From an uncultured Slackia sp. (GTDB lineage: Bacteria; Actinomycetota; Coriobacteriia; Coriobacteriales; Eggerthellaceae): DNA of 22,046 nucleotides. Each line of letters opens with the position of its first letter. Position 1 is the first letter of the stretch. Under the pieces are notes generated by a model. That model saw only the letters and a list, made by a program, of their open reading frames with translations, was not told where the DNA came from and did no database searches. Below, in pieces: positions 1 to 7,295 of this stretch. The stretch lies in contig CALBLG010000179.1 of assembly GCA_937895975.1 (NCBI GenBank), positions 1 to 22,046 on the forward strand. The letters run 5' to 3'. A program made the position numbers and the translations under genes.

Positions 1-2514
1 GTCGGAAGGCATGGGCCAGCCCTTGGGCTTCGCAAGGCTCTTCGACTTCAACTTCGGATCGGGCATGGAATCGAAGCCGAGCTTTTGCGCGATGGGGAAC
101 GGGTCCACCGGATCGGGCCCGACCACCAGCATCGCATCGCCGAATTGCGCCACCGCCTCGGCCAGCTTGTCGGCCGCAGTCTTGCGTTTTTTCGCAGGCT
201 TGTCGACCCCGCGCTTCTCTTGCTTGGGCGCGGGCTTCGCGGCGGGCCGTTCAGCCGGCGCAGGCTTATTCTTGCCAATTCCCTCGGGCATTGCGCGATT
301 CGCGAAAGGATTCGCCTTCGCAGATTGCGCCGACTGAGCCTCGATGCTTGCCTCGGCCTGATCGACATGATGCTCGCCGAACGAGGGCATGGCCCTGTTC
401 GCAAACGGGTTGCTTGCCGCAGATTGCGGCGCTGGCTGCTGGGGCGCGCTTTCCTGATGCGACGGCGCCCCGGCCATCATGCTCGCATCAGGATCGGAAA
501 AAGGGGGCTGCTCCTCTTCCGGCATATATGCCGCTATATCGGCATCGGTATAGGGCACCACATCGTCTTCCCAAGGCGGTGCCTGATTGCCTGCCGGCGT
601 TTGCTGCGGCGCGGGAACCGGAGCTTGGCGCTGGAAGCGCGGCGCCGGCTGACCGGCTGGCGCAGATTGGGGCACAGACGCGGACGCAGCAGCGGAATTG
701 CCCTGGGTTATGCGGAACGGGACCACGCCGCCGAAGGCCGCAGCCAATGCGACCTCGAGCGCAGCCGTAATATCGGGCTTCTGCGCAGCCGAGAACGCGA
801 AGGAGTTCTCGGGCGAGAACTCGATGGCGATGCCTGACGCGTCAGGCTCGGCCACTACGCGCGCCGAAAGCAGCAGCGCGCCATAGGCCGCACGCTGGCG
901 TTTAAGGTCGGCAAGCACCGTTTGCCAGCCGCGCTGCAGCGCCGCGGGGTTAGAAATTTTTGCTTTCACTTCATCGCTCGCCGCGGCCGATGCCGCCGCA
1001 GGCTTGGGCGATGCTTGCGCGGGAGCTGCAGCGGAATGCGTCGGAGCGACGGAAGCCGCAGGCGCCACCGAGGATGCGCCCGAACGCTGGGCGCGGCGTT
1101 GCTCGAGCTGAGCGCGGAATTCGGCCGCCTTGTCGACGGGGGCCGCTTGGCGTGCGGCAGGAGCAGGCTGCGCCGGGCGCGGCTCGGGTCGGCGGAACTG
1201 TTGCTGGGGCTGCGCCGGACGCGCAGCCGCCTGAGCCGCCGACGCGGCGGGACGAGCCGGCGTTTGGGCAGCGGCCCGGTAACCAGCATTTGCCGAGGCG
1301 GGAACAGCAGCGGGCGCAGCACTCGCCGATGCGGCCGATGCCGCAGACGCAGGCGCCGCAACAGCACCCTGCGCCAGGGCGCGTTCGAGCACCTCGACGC
1401 GCGCGGCCAGGGACTCTAGCGTTAAGTCGCTTTGAGGGCGCACCATGCGCGTAAGCCCTATCTCGAACGACAGGCGCGGGTTGGTGGACGTGCGCAATTC
1501 CGTATTCAAATCGCCCAGCACGCGCAAGATATACGCCAGGCGGTCGACGCCGAACAAGCGCGCCTCGCCCGCCATGCGCGGCAGAGCATTTTGCGGAGCA
1601 TTCACGGCAACCGCGCCGTCCGTCAGCGACAACACGTACAAATCGCGGATATACGATGCCAAATCGCGCACGAATCGCGCCAGGTCGGCGCCAGTTTCGA
1701 CATATTCGGAAACCCAGGTGAAGCATGCCGCGGCGTCGCGCTGCGCGATGTGGCGCACGATGTCGCTCATGTCGTCCACGTCAAGCGAGCCCAGCACGTC
1801 GTTGGCCACTTCAACCGTCACGTTGCCGTCGCCGAACGCGATGAGCTGCTCCAAAATGGTAAGCGCGTCGCGCATTCCGCCCTGCGCGCGATGGGCCACC
1901 AAATCGAGCGCGTCGCCCTCGAACTGCACGTTTTCGGCCGTGCACACCGCGCCCAAGCGCGAAATGATCTCTTCGTTGCTCAAACGATGGAAGTCGAAGC
2001 GCTGGCAGCGCGACTGAATGGTTTCGGGCACCTTTTGCGGATCGGTGGTGCACATGATGAACACCACATGGCTCGGGGGCTCTTCGAGCGTCTTCAGCAG
2101 CGCGTTGAACGCCGCGATGGAGAGCATATGAACCTCGTCGATGATGTAGACCTTGTAGCGGCCGCGCGTCGGGGCGTACTGCACGCGCCCGATGATTTCC
2201 TCGCGCACGTTGTCGACGCCGGTTCGGCTTGCGGCATCCAGCTCGTACACATCGGGATGGTTGCCCTCGGCGATGGCTTGGCACTGCTCGCACGTGCCAT
2301 CGGGCGCGGGCGTGGGGCCCTTTTCGCACAGAAGAGCCTTCGCCAGCAGGCGCGCCGTGGTGGTTTTACCAGTGCCGCGAGGACCGCAGAACATATAAGC
2401 ATGACCAACTTTGTCCTGCTCGATGGCATTTTTCAGCGTGCGCTCGATATGGGTTTGGCCCACCACGTCTTCAAACGTTTGCGGGCGGTATTTGCGGTAT
2501 AAGGCTTCCGACAT
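1..2514 (-). CDS. dnaX: DNA polymerase III subunit gamma/tau (3' end outside window)
   Basis: Clamp-loader ATPase that loads the beta clamp and, through its tau tail, couples polymerase and helicase at the fork. The frame is open from the ATG at 2514 to the left edge (838 codons), so the stop lies outside. Visible: Walker A GPRGTGKT at residues 44-51, Walker B IIDE ending at residue 127, and the SRC sensor motif. The zinc-module region shows only three cysteines (C63, C75, C78) where four are usual. From about residue 370 the chain becomes a long Ala/Pro/Gln-rich linker typical of actinobacterial tau. A peptide NPFANRAMP occurs twice, at residues 702-710 and 735-743. Start chosen because AAGGA (2523-2527) lies 8 nt upstream. 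The product extends past the window, so full length is unknown; identity is secure. Confidence 0.96.
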   Translation of the reverse strand, partial: MSEALYRKYRPQTFEDVVGQTHIERTLKNAIEQDKVGHAYMFCGPRGTGKTTTARLLAKALLCEKGPTPAPDGTCEQCQAIAEGNHPDVYELDAASRTGVDNVREEIIGRVQYAPTRGRYKVYIIDEVHMLSIAAFNALLKTLEEPPSHVVFIMCTTDPQKVPETIQSRCQRFDFHRLSNEEIISRLGAVCTAENVQFEGDALDLVAHRAQGGMRDALTILEQLIAFGDGNVTVEVANDVLGSLDVDDMSDIVRHIAQRDAAACFTWVSEYVETGADLARFVRDLASYIRDLYVLSLTDGAVAVNAPQNALPRMAGEARLFGVDRLAYILRVLGDLNTELRTSTNPRLSFEIGLTRMVRPQSDLTLESLAARVEVLERALAQGAVAAPASAASAASASAAPAAVPASANAGYRAAAQTPARPAASAAQAAARPAQPQQQFRRPEPRPAQPAPAARQAAPVDKAAEFRAQLEQRRAQRSGASSVAPAASVAPTHSAAAPAQASPKPAAASAAASDEVKAKISNPAALQRGWQTVLADLKRQRAAYGALLLSARVVAEPDASGIAIEFSPENSFAFSAAQKPDITAALEVALAAAFGGVVPFRITQGNSAAASASVPQSAPAGQPAPRFQRQAPVPAPQQTPAGNQAPPWEDDVVPYTDADIAAYMPEEEQPPFSDPDASMMAGAPSHQESAPQQPAPQSAASNPFANRAMPSFGEHHVDQAEASIEAQSAQSAKANPFANRAMPEGIGKNKPAPAERPAAKPAPKQEKRGVDKPAKKRKTAADKLAEAVAQFGDAMLVVGPDPVDPFPIAQKLGFDSMPDPKLKSKSLAKPKGWPMPSD

Positions 2515-2569
2515 CGCGTGAGTCCTTCGCATTCGTGTGGGCGCGCAAGGCGCCGTTGCATTCTGCCCC

Positions 2570-2575
2570 ATTATA
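2570..2575 (-). promoter_or_regulatory. Candidate -10 box for dnaX
   Basis: A perfect TATAAT lies on the minus strand about 55 nt upstream of the dnaX start. No good -35 is present at 16-18 bp, because that position falls inside the terminator hairpin of the upstream operon. The element sits in or just after that terminator's T-rich tail, so it may be partly coincidental. Confidence 0.35.
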
Positions 2576-2602
2576 GAAGAAGCGCCCGGGGTTGCCGGGC
2601 GC
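2576..2602 (-). terminator. Rho-independent terminator of the WG/lipoprotein operon
   Basis: An 8-bp GC-only stem (2582-2589 with 2595-2602) with a 5-nt loop is followed on the minus strand by the T-rich run TTCTTCT. It sits about 40 nt after the lipoprotein stop and before dnaX, so it should separate the two transcripts. Confidence 0.75.
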
Positions 2603-2640
2603 TTGCGAAAGAGTTCGCCGTATTGGCAGAAGCGTGTTGA

Positions 2641-3660
2641 TTAGATTTTCTTCGAGATGGTGCTGCCGCAGGTATAGGCCGCATCGTCGGCCTGCACCGA
2701 AGCGTTGTAGCACAGCGTCCAATCCTGATTGTACGCATCGCCGCCGGCATAAACGCCAACCACCATCTGCTTGCCGTTGGAAGCCGTGCCGACGAGCGTC
2801 GCCGTCACGCGATGCTTGCCCTCTTCGGTGGGCGCGGAATACAGCGTGCCCTTCACCGTGGCGTCAAGCGTGACATCGGAATCGTCGGTGACGCTGCGCA
2901 TCGCCGCCGTTGCGGCATGGTTGGAATGCTTGCCGCGCATCCAGGTGACGTTCGCGGTTACCTCGCTCGTTTTCTCGTCAACGTTGGTGATATCGATTTT
3001 GCTCAGGCAACCGCCCGCGTCGGTATCTGCCGAGAATTGGTCGTACGTCGCGACAAGCGGGCCGTAGTCGACTTTCACCGAGTCGTTCGCGCTGGAATCG
3101 GGCGCCCATTTCGCGCCGTCGAAGCGGTACACGTACTTCATATCGCCCTGCACGCTTTCGAACCACTCTGGCTCGTAGGCCGCCGAAACGGTGCACGTTT
3201 GGTCGTCTTCGTCGAAATCGACGCTCTCGACATTGTTCAGCACGCCCTGCGGATCGTACACGATACCCGAAATGGCCTTCGTGGATTCATTGGACACCTC
3301 GAACGAAGGCGTGTATGAATCGCCGTCTTTGGTATACGTCGCCACCACGTCCATGGTGGTGCGGAACGCGCCGTTTTCAAACGTCGCCGTGGCATCGAAC
3401 ACGTTATCGCCGCCATCGACGACGCGAGAGCCGGAAACGTCGAAAGCAGTCAGCGCGTAATCGTCGTTATCGACGTAGGGGCTTTGCACGAAGTCGCCCG
3501 CCAGGCCTTCGGCATACCCCTCAAAATCGCTTTGCACTTGCGACTGATCGACTTCGACCTTGCTCATAGTGCAGCCCGAAATTGCCACGGCCGCGCACAG
3601 CGCAACAGCGAACGCCGCAAACTTGACCAGGGAAAAGGTTTGTATATTCGTTCGTTTCAT
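2641..3660 (-). CDS. Secreted lipoprotein of unknown function
   Basis: 339-residue protein with a type II signal peptide: basic start MKR, hydrophobic stretch 11-27 and lipobox ISGC with the acylated Cys at position 30. It is therefore probably anchored to the outer face of the membrane. The mature part is Asp/Ser/Thr-rich and looks like two or three repeated beta domains; one stretch reads YRFDGAKWAP (about residues 178-187). A similar FAFDGSAWKP occurs in the zinc-ribbon protein at 16428-17642. Longer starts exist upstream in frame but would bury the signal peptide. The ATG at 3660 follows the upstream stop by 2 nt, indicating translational coupling. I do not recognise a family and assign no function. 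Confidence 0.85.
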   Translation of the reverse strand: MKRTNIQTFSLVKFAAFAVALCAAVAISGCTMSKVEVDQSQVQSDFEGYAEGLAGDFVQSPYVDNDDYALTAFDVSGSRVVDGGDNVFDATATFENGAFRTTMDVVATYTKDGDSYTPSFEVSNESTKAISGIVYDPQGVLNNVESVDFDEDDQTCTVSAAYEPEWFESVQGDMKYVYRFDGAKWAPDSSANDSVKVDYGPLVATYDQFSADTDAGGCLSKIDITNVDEKTSEVTANVTWMRGKHSNHAATAAMRSVTDDSDVTLDATVKGTLYSAPTEEGKHRVTATLVGTASNGKQMVVGVYAGGDAYNQDWTLCYNASVQADDAAYTCGSTISKKI

Positions 3661-3662
3661 CG

Positions 3663-5096
3663 CTACAGCCCCCATGACGCGACCCATTCGCCTTGGGCGT
3701 TCATCCACCCATGCACCGTGTTGCTTGCGGCGCCGCCCGTTGCTTCGGCGCTGCCGTACACCAAGCCGCCTTCCGCGACGAGAGATTGCGTATCGTCGTC
3801 GGCGTCGAAGTTATTCATGCGAGGCACGGCCGACCATGTGCCAGAATCGTCGATGATGCCCCAATCGCCGGTCGCAAAATCCTGCGCATAGGCCATGCCA
3901 CCGGAAAACGGCAGCGCGCCCGAGAAGAGCGGCTGGATTTTCCACTCGCCCGATTTCGCGTCGAGGTAACCCCACAGGCCCGAGACCGAATCCTTGGCGG
4001 CGACTAGGCCGTCGCCCGCATGGTTAAGGCCGCCCCACAAATCGACGAACGTCGCCCATTGCGTGGATGTGGCCGTTGGGTCTTTCACCAAGGCTCCCGT
4101 CTTGTCCACAAGGCCGTACGCCGTGGTGCCATCGAAGCCGATATAGCCCGCCTCGGCCCACACGTCGCCGCCCTGCAGCTTCACGATGGCGTAGCCGTCG
4201 TAGAACGGACCGGCGGCGGAAATCTTCACGCCGTCGCTTTCGTGGCCCGAACTCACGCTGAGCACCTGGTTGCCCTCGCTGTCGATATAGATGGCCTTGC
4301 CGTCTTCAATGCCTTTGAAGCCGAGTCCGTCGTGGAAGAAAATAGGGGCTTTGTAGCAGTAGCGATCGGTCTCGGTAGAGCTTTTCGCCGAATCGAGCGC
4401 CCATGCGCCATTTTTGTCGATCGCCGCATAGGAGCCGTTGTGCTTGATGCCGTTCTTCTCGTCATCAAGCTTGCCCGCGACGAACGCCACGCCATCGGAA
4501 AACGACGTGGCCGCCGTGTATCCGCTGGCAACGAGCTCTCCCTGCGCGTTCACGAAACCCGCGCCCGCATCTTTGGAATACACCAGGCCCAGCCCGTCGC
4601 TGAACACGCGCGCCTCTTCATAGGCAGGCTCGATGACCCATGCGCCCGTTTGGTCGATATAACCCCATTTGTCGGTGTCGGGGTCTTGTGCGGGGAACGG
4701 GTCGTCGCCCATAATGCCGCCCGGCACATCGGAAACGCTTCCATAATCGGGGAAATAGCTTGTCGACCTGCGGCTTGACGAGTAGGCCGTTTGCAGGTCG
4801 GGCGCTTGTCCGGGCATGCTTCCCAACGATTCGAACTGGTACGGAATAACCAGCGATCCCGTAGCGTCAACGAAGCCCCACGTGCTTGTTTGCTTATCGT
4901 ATACCGCATACAGCTCGTTGGCCTGGCTTTTCGATTGCTGGGCGCCTGCCGTTTGCGATTGCGCGTCGGCGGCATATGCAGGCTGGCCAGACGCAAGTGC
5001 CGACGCCGAAAAGCCAGACACGGCAAACACGCACGCAGCAAAAACGCCGACAGCCACAAGGCCGTGCAGGCGCGATGAGCTCTTCGCGAATCCCAT
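3663..5096 (-). CDS. Secreted WG-repeat protein
   Basis: 477 residues. An N-terminal signal peptide (hydrophobic residues 11-35, probable cleavage around ALASG or AYAAD) predicts export. The mature chain is built of WG beta-hairpin repeats: W73-G (STWGFVDATG), W144-G, W375-G, W412-G and several degenerate copies such as YGLVDKTG and YAAIDKNG, about nine in all. WG repeats are structural and are known from surface and secreted bacterial proteins; no ligand can be inferred. AGGGAG lies 7 nt before the ATG at 5096. It is the first gene of a two-gene operon with the lipoprotein, so the two probably act together outside the membrane. Family call is firm, role unknown. Confidence 0.88.
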   Translation of the reverse strand: MGFAKSSSRLHGLVAVGVFAACVFAVSGFSASALASGQPAYAADAQSQTAGAQQSKSQANELYAVYDKQTSTWGFVDATGSLVIPYQFESLGSMPGQAPDLQTAYSSSRRSTSYFPDYGSVSDVPGGIMGDDPFPAQDPDTDKWGYIDQTGAWVIEPAYEEARVFSDGLGLVYSKDAGAGFVNAQGELVASGYTAATSFSDGVAFVAGKLDDEKNGIKHNGSYAAIDKNGAWALDSAKSSTETDRYCYKAPIFFHDGLGFKGIEDGKAIYIDSEGNQVLSVSSGHESDGVKISAAGPFYDGYAIVKLQGGDVWAEAGYIGFDGTTAYGLVDKTGALVKDPTATSTQWATFVDLWGGLNHAGDGLVAAKDSVSGLWGYLDAKSGEWKIQPLFSGALPFSGGMAYAQDFATGDWGIIDDSGTWSAVPRMNNFDADDDTQSLVAEGGLVYGSAEATGGAASNTVHGWMNAQGEWVASWGL

Positions 5097-5132
5097 TGCG
5101 TTTCTCCCTTTCCCTCGTTTCGTTTAATCCGC

Positions 5133-5161
5133 ATTATAAAAATAAAGCGCACGCATGTTAC
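5133..5161 (-). promoter_or_regulatory. Promoter of the WG-repeat/lipoprotein operon
   Basis: On the minus strand, GTAACA (5161-5156, 4/6 match to TTGACA) is followed after 17 bp by a perfect TATAAT (5138-5133). This places the start of transcription about 30 nt upstream of the WG-gene ATG, in an AT-rich gap. Confidence 0.65.
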
Positions 5162-5167
5162 GAGGTT

Positions 5168-5180
5168 TTAAGCGGGTAAA
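5168..5180 (-). promoter_or_regulatory. Possible operator, shared with 19306-19318
   Basis: On the minus strand TTTACCCGCTTAA lies just upstream of the WG-gene promoter, 71 nt from the start codon. The identical 13-mer lies 69 nt upstream of the zinc-ribbon gene at 19388, in the same orientation relative to that gene. Several chance 13-mer matches are expected in a window this size, so only the matched position argues for function. Confidence 0.25.
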
Positions 5181-5200
5181 TTATTTAGTGCCCCATCACA

Positions 5201-5232
5201 TTAAAAAAGGCGCGTCTGTTTTGACGCGCCTT
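5201..5232 (-). terminator. Rho-independent terminator after the DedA gene
   Basis: A 10-bp perfect stem (5207-5216 with 5223-5232) with a 6-nt loop is followed on the minus strand by a run of T residues. It sits 35 nt after the DedA stop codon. Confidence 0.88.
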
Positions 5233-5267
5233 GCGGCATGCAAATATGAGCAGATCAATCTGGCGCG

Positions 5268-5954
5268 CTATTCCGCGTGCTTGGCGGTTTTGGTTTTGTC
5301 GCCCTTCTTCTTCGAGCCGAGCGCCGCCTTGATGGCGCCAATAAGCGCGGGGGCAACCGACACGGCAACAATGCCCAGCACGATGATCTCGAAGTGGTCT
5401 TGCACGAACGGGATGCCGCCGAAGAAGTAGCCGACTAATACGAACAGCGAAACCCACGAGATGCCGCCGATGGCGTTGAACAGCGTGAATTTGCCGAAGT
5501 TCATGTGGCCCGTACCCGCGATGAACGGCGCGAACGTGCGGAAGAACGGCATGAAACGCGTGATGACGATGGTCAGGCCACCGTATTTCGCGAAGAAGTG
5601 GTCGAGCTTGGCCATGCGCTCGGGCGTGAGCGCCTTTATTTTGCCGGAATCGATGATGCGCTTGCCGAAGAATCGAGCGATCCAGTAGTTCGACGTATTG
5701 CCCAAAATGGCCGCCGCGTAGAACACCAGCAGCGAGGCGACGATGTTCAGCCCGCCGCCATCGGCCGAGAACACGCCCGCCGCGAACAGCAGCGAGTCGC
5801 CCGGCAAAAACGGGAAGAACACCAAGCCCGTCTCGACGAACACAATAAGGAACAGCGGCGTGTACACCCACACCGCGCCCAAGGTAATAATCCAGCCGGC
5901 GATGGCGCCGCGCGGGTCGGAAAGCAAATTCAAGAAGAATTGAATGATATTCAC
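5268..5954 (-). CDS. DedA family membrane protein
   Basis: 228-residue polytopic protein. The DedA hallmarks are visible: an acidic residue in FVETGLVFFPFLPGDSL (E41; PGD in place of the commoner PGE) and the conserved loop TRFMPFFRTFAPFIAG (R133 onward) followed by an N/G/W-rich helix. DedA proteins act in the cytoplasmic membrane, with roles in lipid-carrier or phospholipid translocation and membrane-potential maintenance; the substrate here cannot be told. The C terminus is a short Lys-rich tail. Start: GTG at 5954 with AAAGG 7 nt upstream gives the normal N terminus; in-frame ATGs further upstream would add unrelated residues. It stands alone between two terminators. Confidence 0.88.
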   Translation of the reverse strand: MNIIQFFLNLLSDPRGAIAGWIITLGAVWVYTPLFLIVFVETGLVFFPFLPGDSLLFAAGVFSADGGGLNIVASLLVFYAAAILGNTSNYWIARFFGKRIIDSGKIKALTPERMAKLDHFFAKYGGLTIVITRFMPFFRTFAPFIAGTGHMNFGKFTLFNAIGGISWVSLFVLVGYFFGGIPFVQDHFEIIVLGIVAVSVAPALIGAIKAALGSKKKGDKTKTAKHAE

Positions 5955-6035
5955 AACTGGCCTTTCATCTGGGGTCATCCGCGAAACCATAGCGCATGAA
6001 GTCAAAACTTCGCAGAGGCGTTACCCCGATTTTGC

Positions 6036-6060
6036 AAAAGAGGGGCCACACGGCCCCTCT
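6036..6060 (-). terminator. Terminator of the SRP RNA
   Basis: A 9-bp stem (6039-6047 with 6052-6060), loop of 4, is followed on the minus strand by TTTT. It lies about 10 nt beyond the end of the SRP RNA helix. Confidence 0.82.
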
Positions 6061-6069
6061 GCACATAAA

Positions 6070-6174
6070 ATGCCCTGGATAGGCAAGGGCGCTCGTCAGA
6101 GGCCCCTTATGGCTGCTTCGTCCCCGACCTGACCAGGTTCGGAACATGGCGCCGCCCATGCCCATCCAAGGCAT
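6070..6174 (-). ncRNA. ffs: Signal recognition particle RNA (small, 4.5S-type)
   Basis: The RNA that binds Ffh in the signal recognition particle. The minus strand carries the conserved domain IV: CCTGGTCAGGTC, an apical loop, then GAAGCAGCCA. Compared with the usual sequence the apical closing pair is flipped from C-G to G-C while a GNRA loop (GGGA) is kept, a compensatory change. The two ends (6164-6174 and 6070-6080) form an 11-bp terminal helix with one G-U pair, so the transcript is about 105 nt. A -10 box lies just upstream and a terminator just downstream. In many Gram-positives this gene sits directly upstream of dnaX; here three protein genes lie between them. Confidence 0.95.
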
Positions 6175-6185
6175 TTGGTCTGCTT

Positions 6186-6191
6186 AGTATA
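6186..6191 (-). promoter_or_regulatory. -10 box of the SRP RNA promoter
   Basis: TATACT on the minus strand, positioned so that transcription would begin about 6179, five nucleotides before the terminal helix of the RNA. The -35 region is GC-rich and gives no clear match. Confidence 0.6.
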
Positions 6192-6254
6192 CCCGAGCCG
6201 CCCGAGCTTTCGCGTGCGAAGGCTCGCCCTCGCGCAAAATGCACATGGCCGCGC

Positions 6255-6260
6255 TATACT
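6255..6260 (+). promoter_or_regulatory. Candidate -10 box for the fluC pair
   Basis: TATACT on the plus strand, about 90 nt upstream of the first fluC GTG. No clear -35. The leader between was inspected for a fluoride riboswitch and none was recognised; it holds only a small GC hairpin. Confidence 0.4.
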
Positions 6261-6351
6261 CGCACGCACGCTTATACCTGCGGCATATGGACCGCCCCGC
6301 GCATTGCGGGCACCGCCCGCCGCCCCAATCGTTCGGAAAGGACCGCAAGCC

Positions 6352-6807
6352 GTGTCACGCACTGCGCACGAAACGCTCCCCCATCGCGCATCGCGCATCG
6401 CAAACGACCCGCGGGCGCTCGCCCCGCTGGTTATGGCGATGGGATTCTTGGGCGCTTCGCTTCGATACTTTTTGGAGCTGGCCATTCCTGCGAATGGCGG
6501 ATTCCCCTTCGCCACGCTTTTGGTGAACGTCTTCGGATGCTTCACGCTGGAGATCATCAACCTGTACGTGAGCCGCAACATGAATCTGCCTGCGCCCGTA
6601 GTGAAATCGCTGAGCGTGGGGTTCGTGGGCGCCTTCACCACCCTTTCGGCCTTTTCGACCGAAAACCTGGAATTTCTGATGCAAGGGCGCTACGGCATAT
6701 TCGCCGCATATTTCCTGGTTACCGTGGCAACCACGTTGGCCGCCGCATTCGCCGGCTACGCGACCTGTCGACGCATCGAGCGGTCACGAGGCGGCGATGC
6801 TCGATGA
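6352..6807 (+). CDS. crcB1: Fluoride efflux channel FluC/CrcB, subunit 1
   Basis: 151-residue four-helix membrane protein that exports fluoride as a dual-topology dimer. Visible family motifs: GFLGASLRYFLE near residue 31, the pore Asn in TLLVNVFG (N59) and the sodium/Phe-box segment GAFTTLSAFSTE (93-104). In the Phe-box pattern F-x-x-F the first position is Leu98 and the second is Phe101. Start: GTG at 6352 with AAAGGA 9 nt upstream; a longer in-frame start adds a 59-residue Arg/Ala-rich segment that does not resemble a CrcB N terminus. Its stop overlaps the ATG of the second fluC by 4 nt, so the pair is co-translated and likely forms a heterodimer. Confidence 0.93.
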   Translation: MSRTAHETLPHRASRIANDPRALAPLVMAMGFLGASLRYFLELAIPANGGFPFATLLVNVFGCFTLEIINLYVSRNMNLPAPVVKSLSVGFVGAFTTLSAFSTENLEFLMQGRYGIFAAYFLVTVATTLAAAFAGYATCRRIERSRGGDAR

Positions 6808-7178
6808 GTTTCGCGACGTTTTTGGCCGTTGGCCTGGGAGGCGCGCTGGGCGCACTGGGCCGACATATGGCAACCACGTATTTCAAGCCACGGCTGAAGG
6901 GCAATTTCCCGCTGCACACGTTGGGCATCAACGCCGTGGCGTGCTGCATCGCCGGCTGCGTTTTGGCAGTTGAAGCCCATATGGGAAACATCGAGCACAT
7001 GGCGATTTCCATGGGATTTTTGGGCGGGTTCTCGACGCTTTCTACCATGAATTTCGAGGCGGTGAGCCTTTTGACCGGCGGGCATGCGGCGCAGGGCGCG
7101 GCGTACCTGGCAGCGACGTACGCATGTGCGCTGGGCATGGCCGCACTGGGGTTTTTCGCCACGAGCCTTCTCGTCTAG
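6804..7178 (+). CDS. crcB2: Fluoride efflux channel FluC/CrcB, subunit 2
   Basis: 124-residue partner of the preceding FluC. Motifs: GLGGALGALGRH (10-21), the pore Asn as LGINAVACCIAGC (N43) and GFLGGFSTLSTMNFE (71-85). The Phe-box positions are Leu79 and Met82, so both aromatic residues are lost, and the usual TTFS is STLS. This divergence between partners is what is known from obligate heterodimeric Flucs, where the two pores are not equivalent. Start ATG at 6804 overlaps the preceding stop (ATGA). A hairpin 15 nt after the stop ends the transcript. Confidence 0.92.
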   Translation: MSFATFLAVGLGGALGALGRHMATTYFKPRLKGNFPLHTLGINAVACCIAGCVLAVEAHMGNIEHMAISMGFLGGFSTLSTMNFEAVSLLTGGHAAQGAAYLAATYACALGMAALGFFATSLLV

Positions 7179-7193
7179 AAGAGCTTCTACAGA

Positions 7194-7230
7194 AACGGCC
7201 GCCGCAACTGCATTCATCGCGGCGGCCGTT
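7194..7230. terminator. Bidirectional terminator between fluC and the MFS gene
   Basis: A 12-bp perfect stem (7194-7205 with 7219-7230) around a 13-nt loop lies between convergent genes. The T-run is short on either strand (GTTTCTGT on minus), so efficiency is uncertain. Confidence 0.6.
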
Positions 7231-7295
7231 ACCCGGCTTTGCCATATAGGGCGCTTCAAAGTTTAGCGGCCGCAATGCGCACAAGCCGTGCCGCA

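Noticed and set aside
195..225. Run of six A in the dnaX tail (minus strand) as a programmed frameshift site
   Set aside because: It lies far into the tau tail, the phase is wrong for an X-XXY-YYZ heptamer, and no following hairpin was seen.
85..837. Long plus-strand frame opposite dnaX (250 codons, Arg-rich)
   Set aside because: It is antisense to the DnaX tail; high GC on the coding strand leaves few stops. Composition is Arg/Leu-rich with no motif, and dnaX is certain.
6261..6351. Fluoride riboswitch upstream of the fluC pair
   Set aside because: The conserved GGCGATGG-type core and the pseudoknot pieces were not found; only a small GC hairpin is present.
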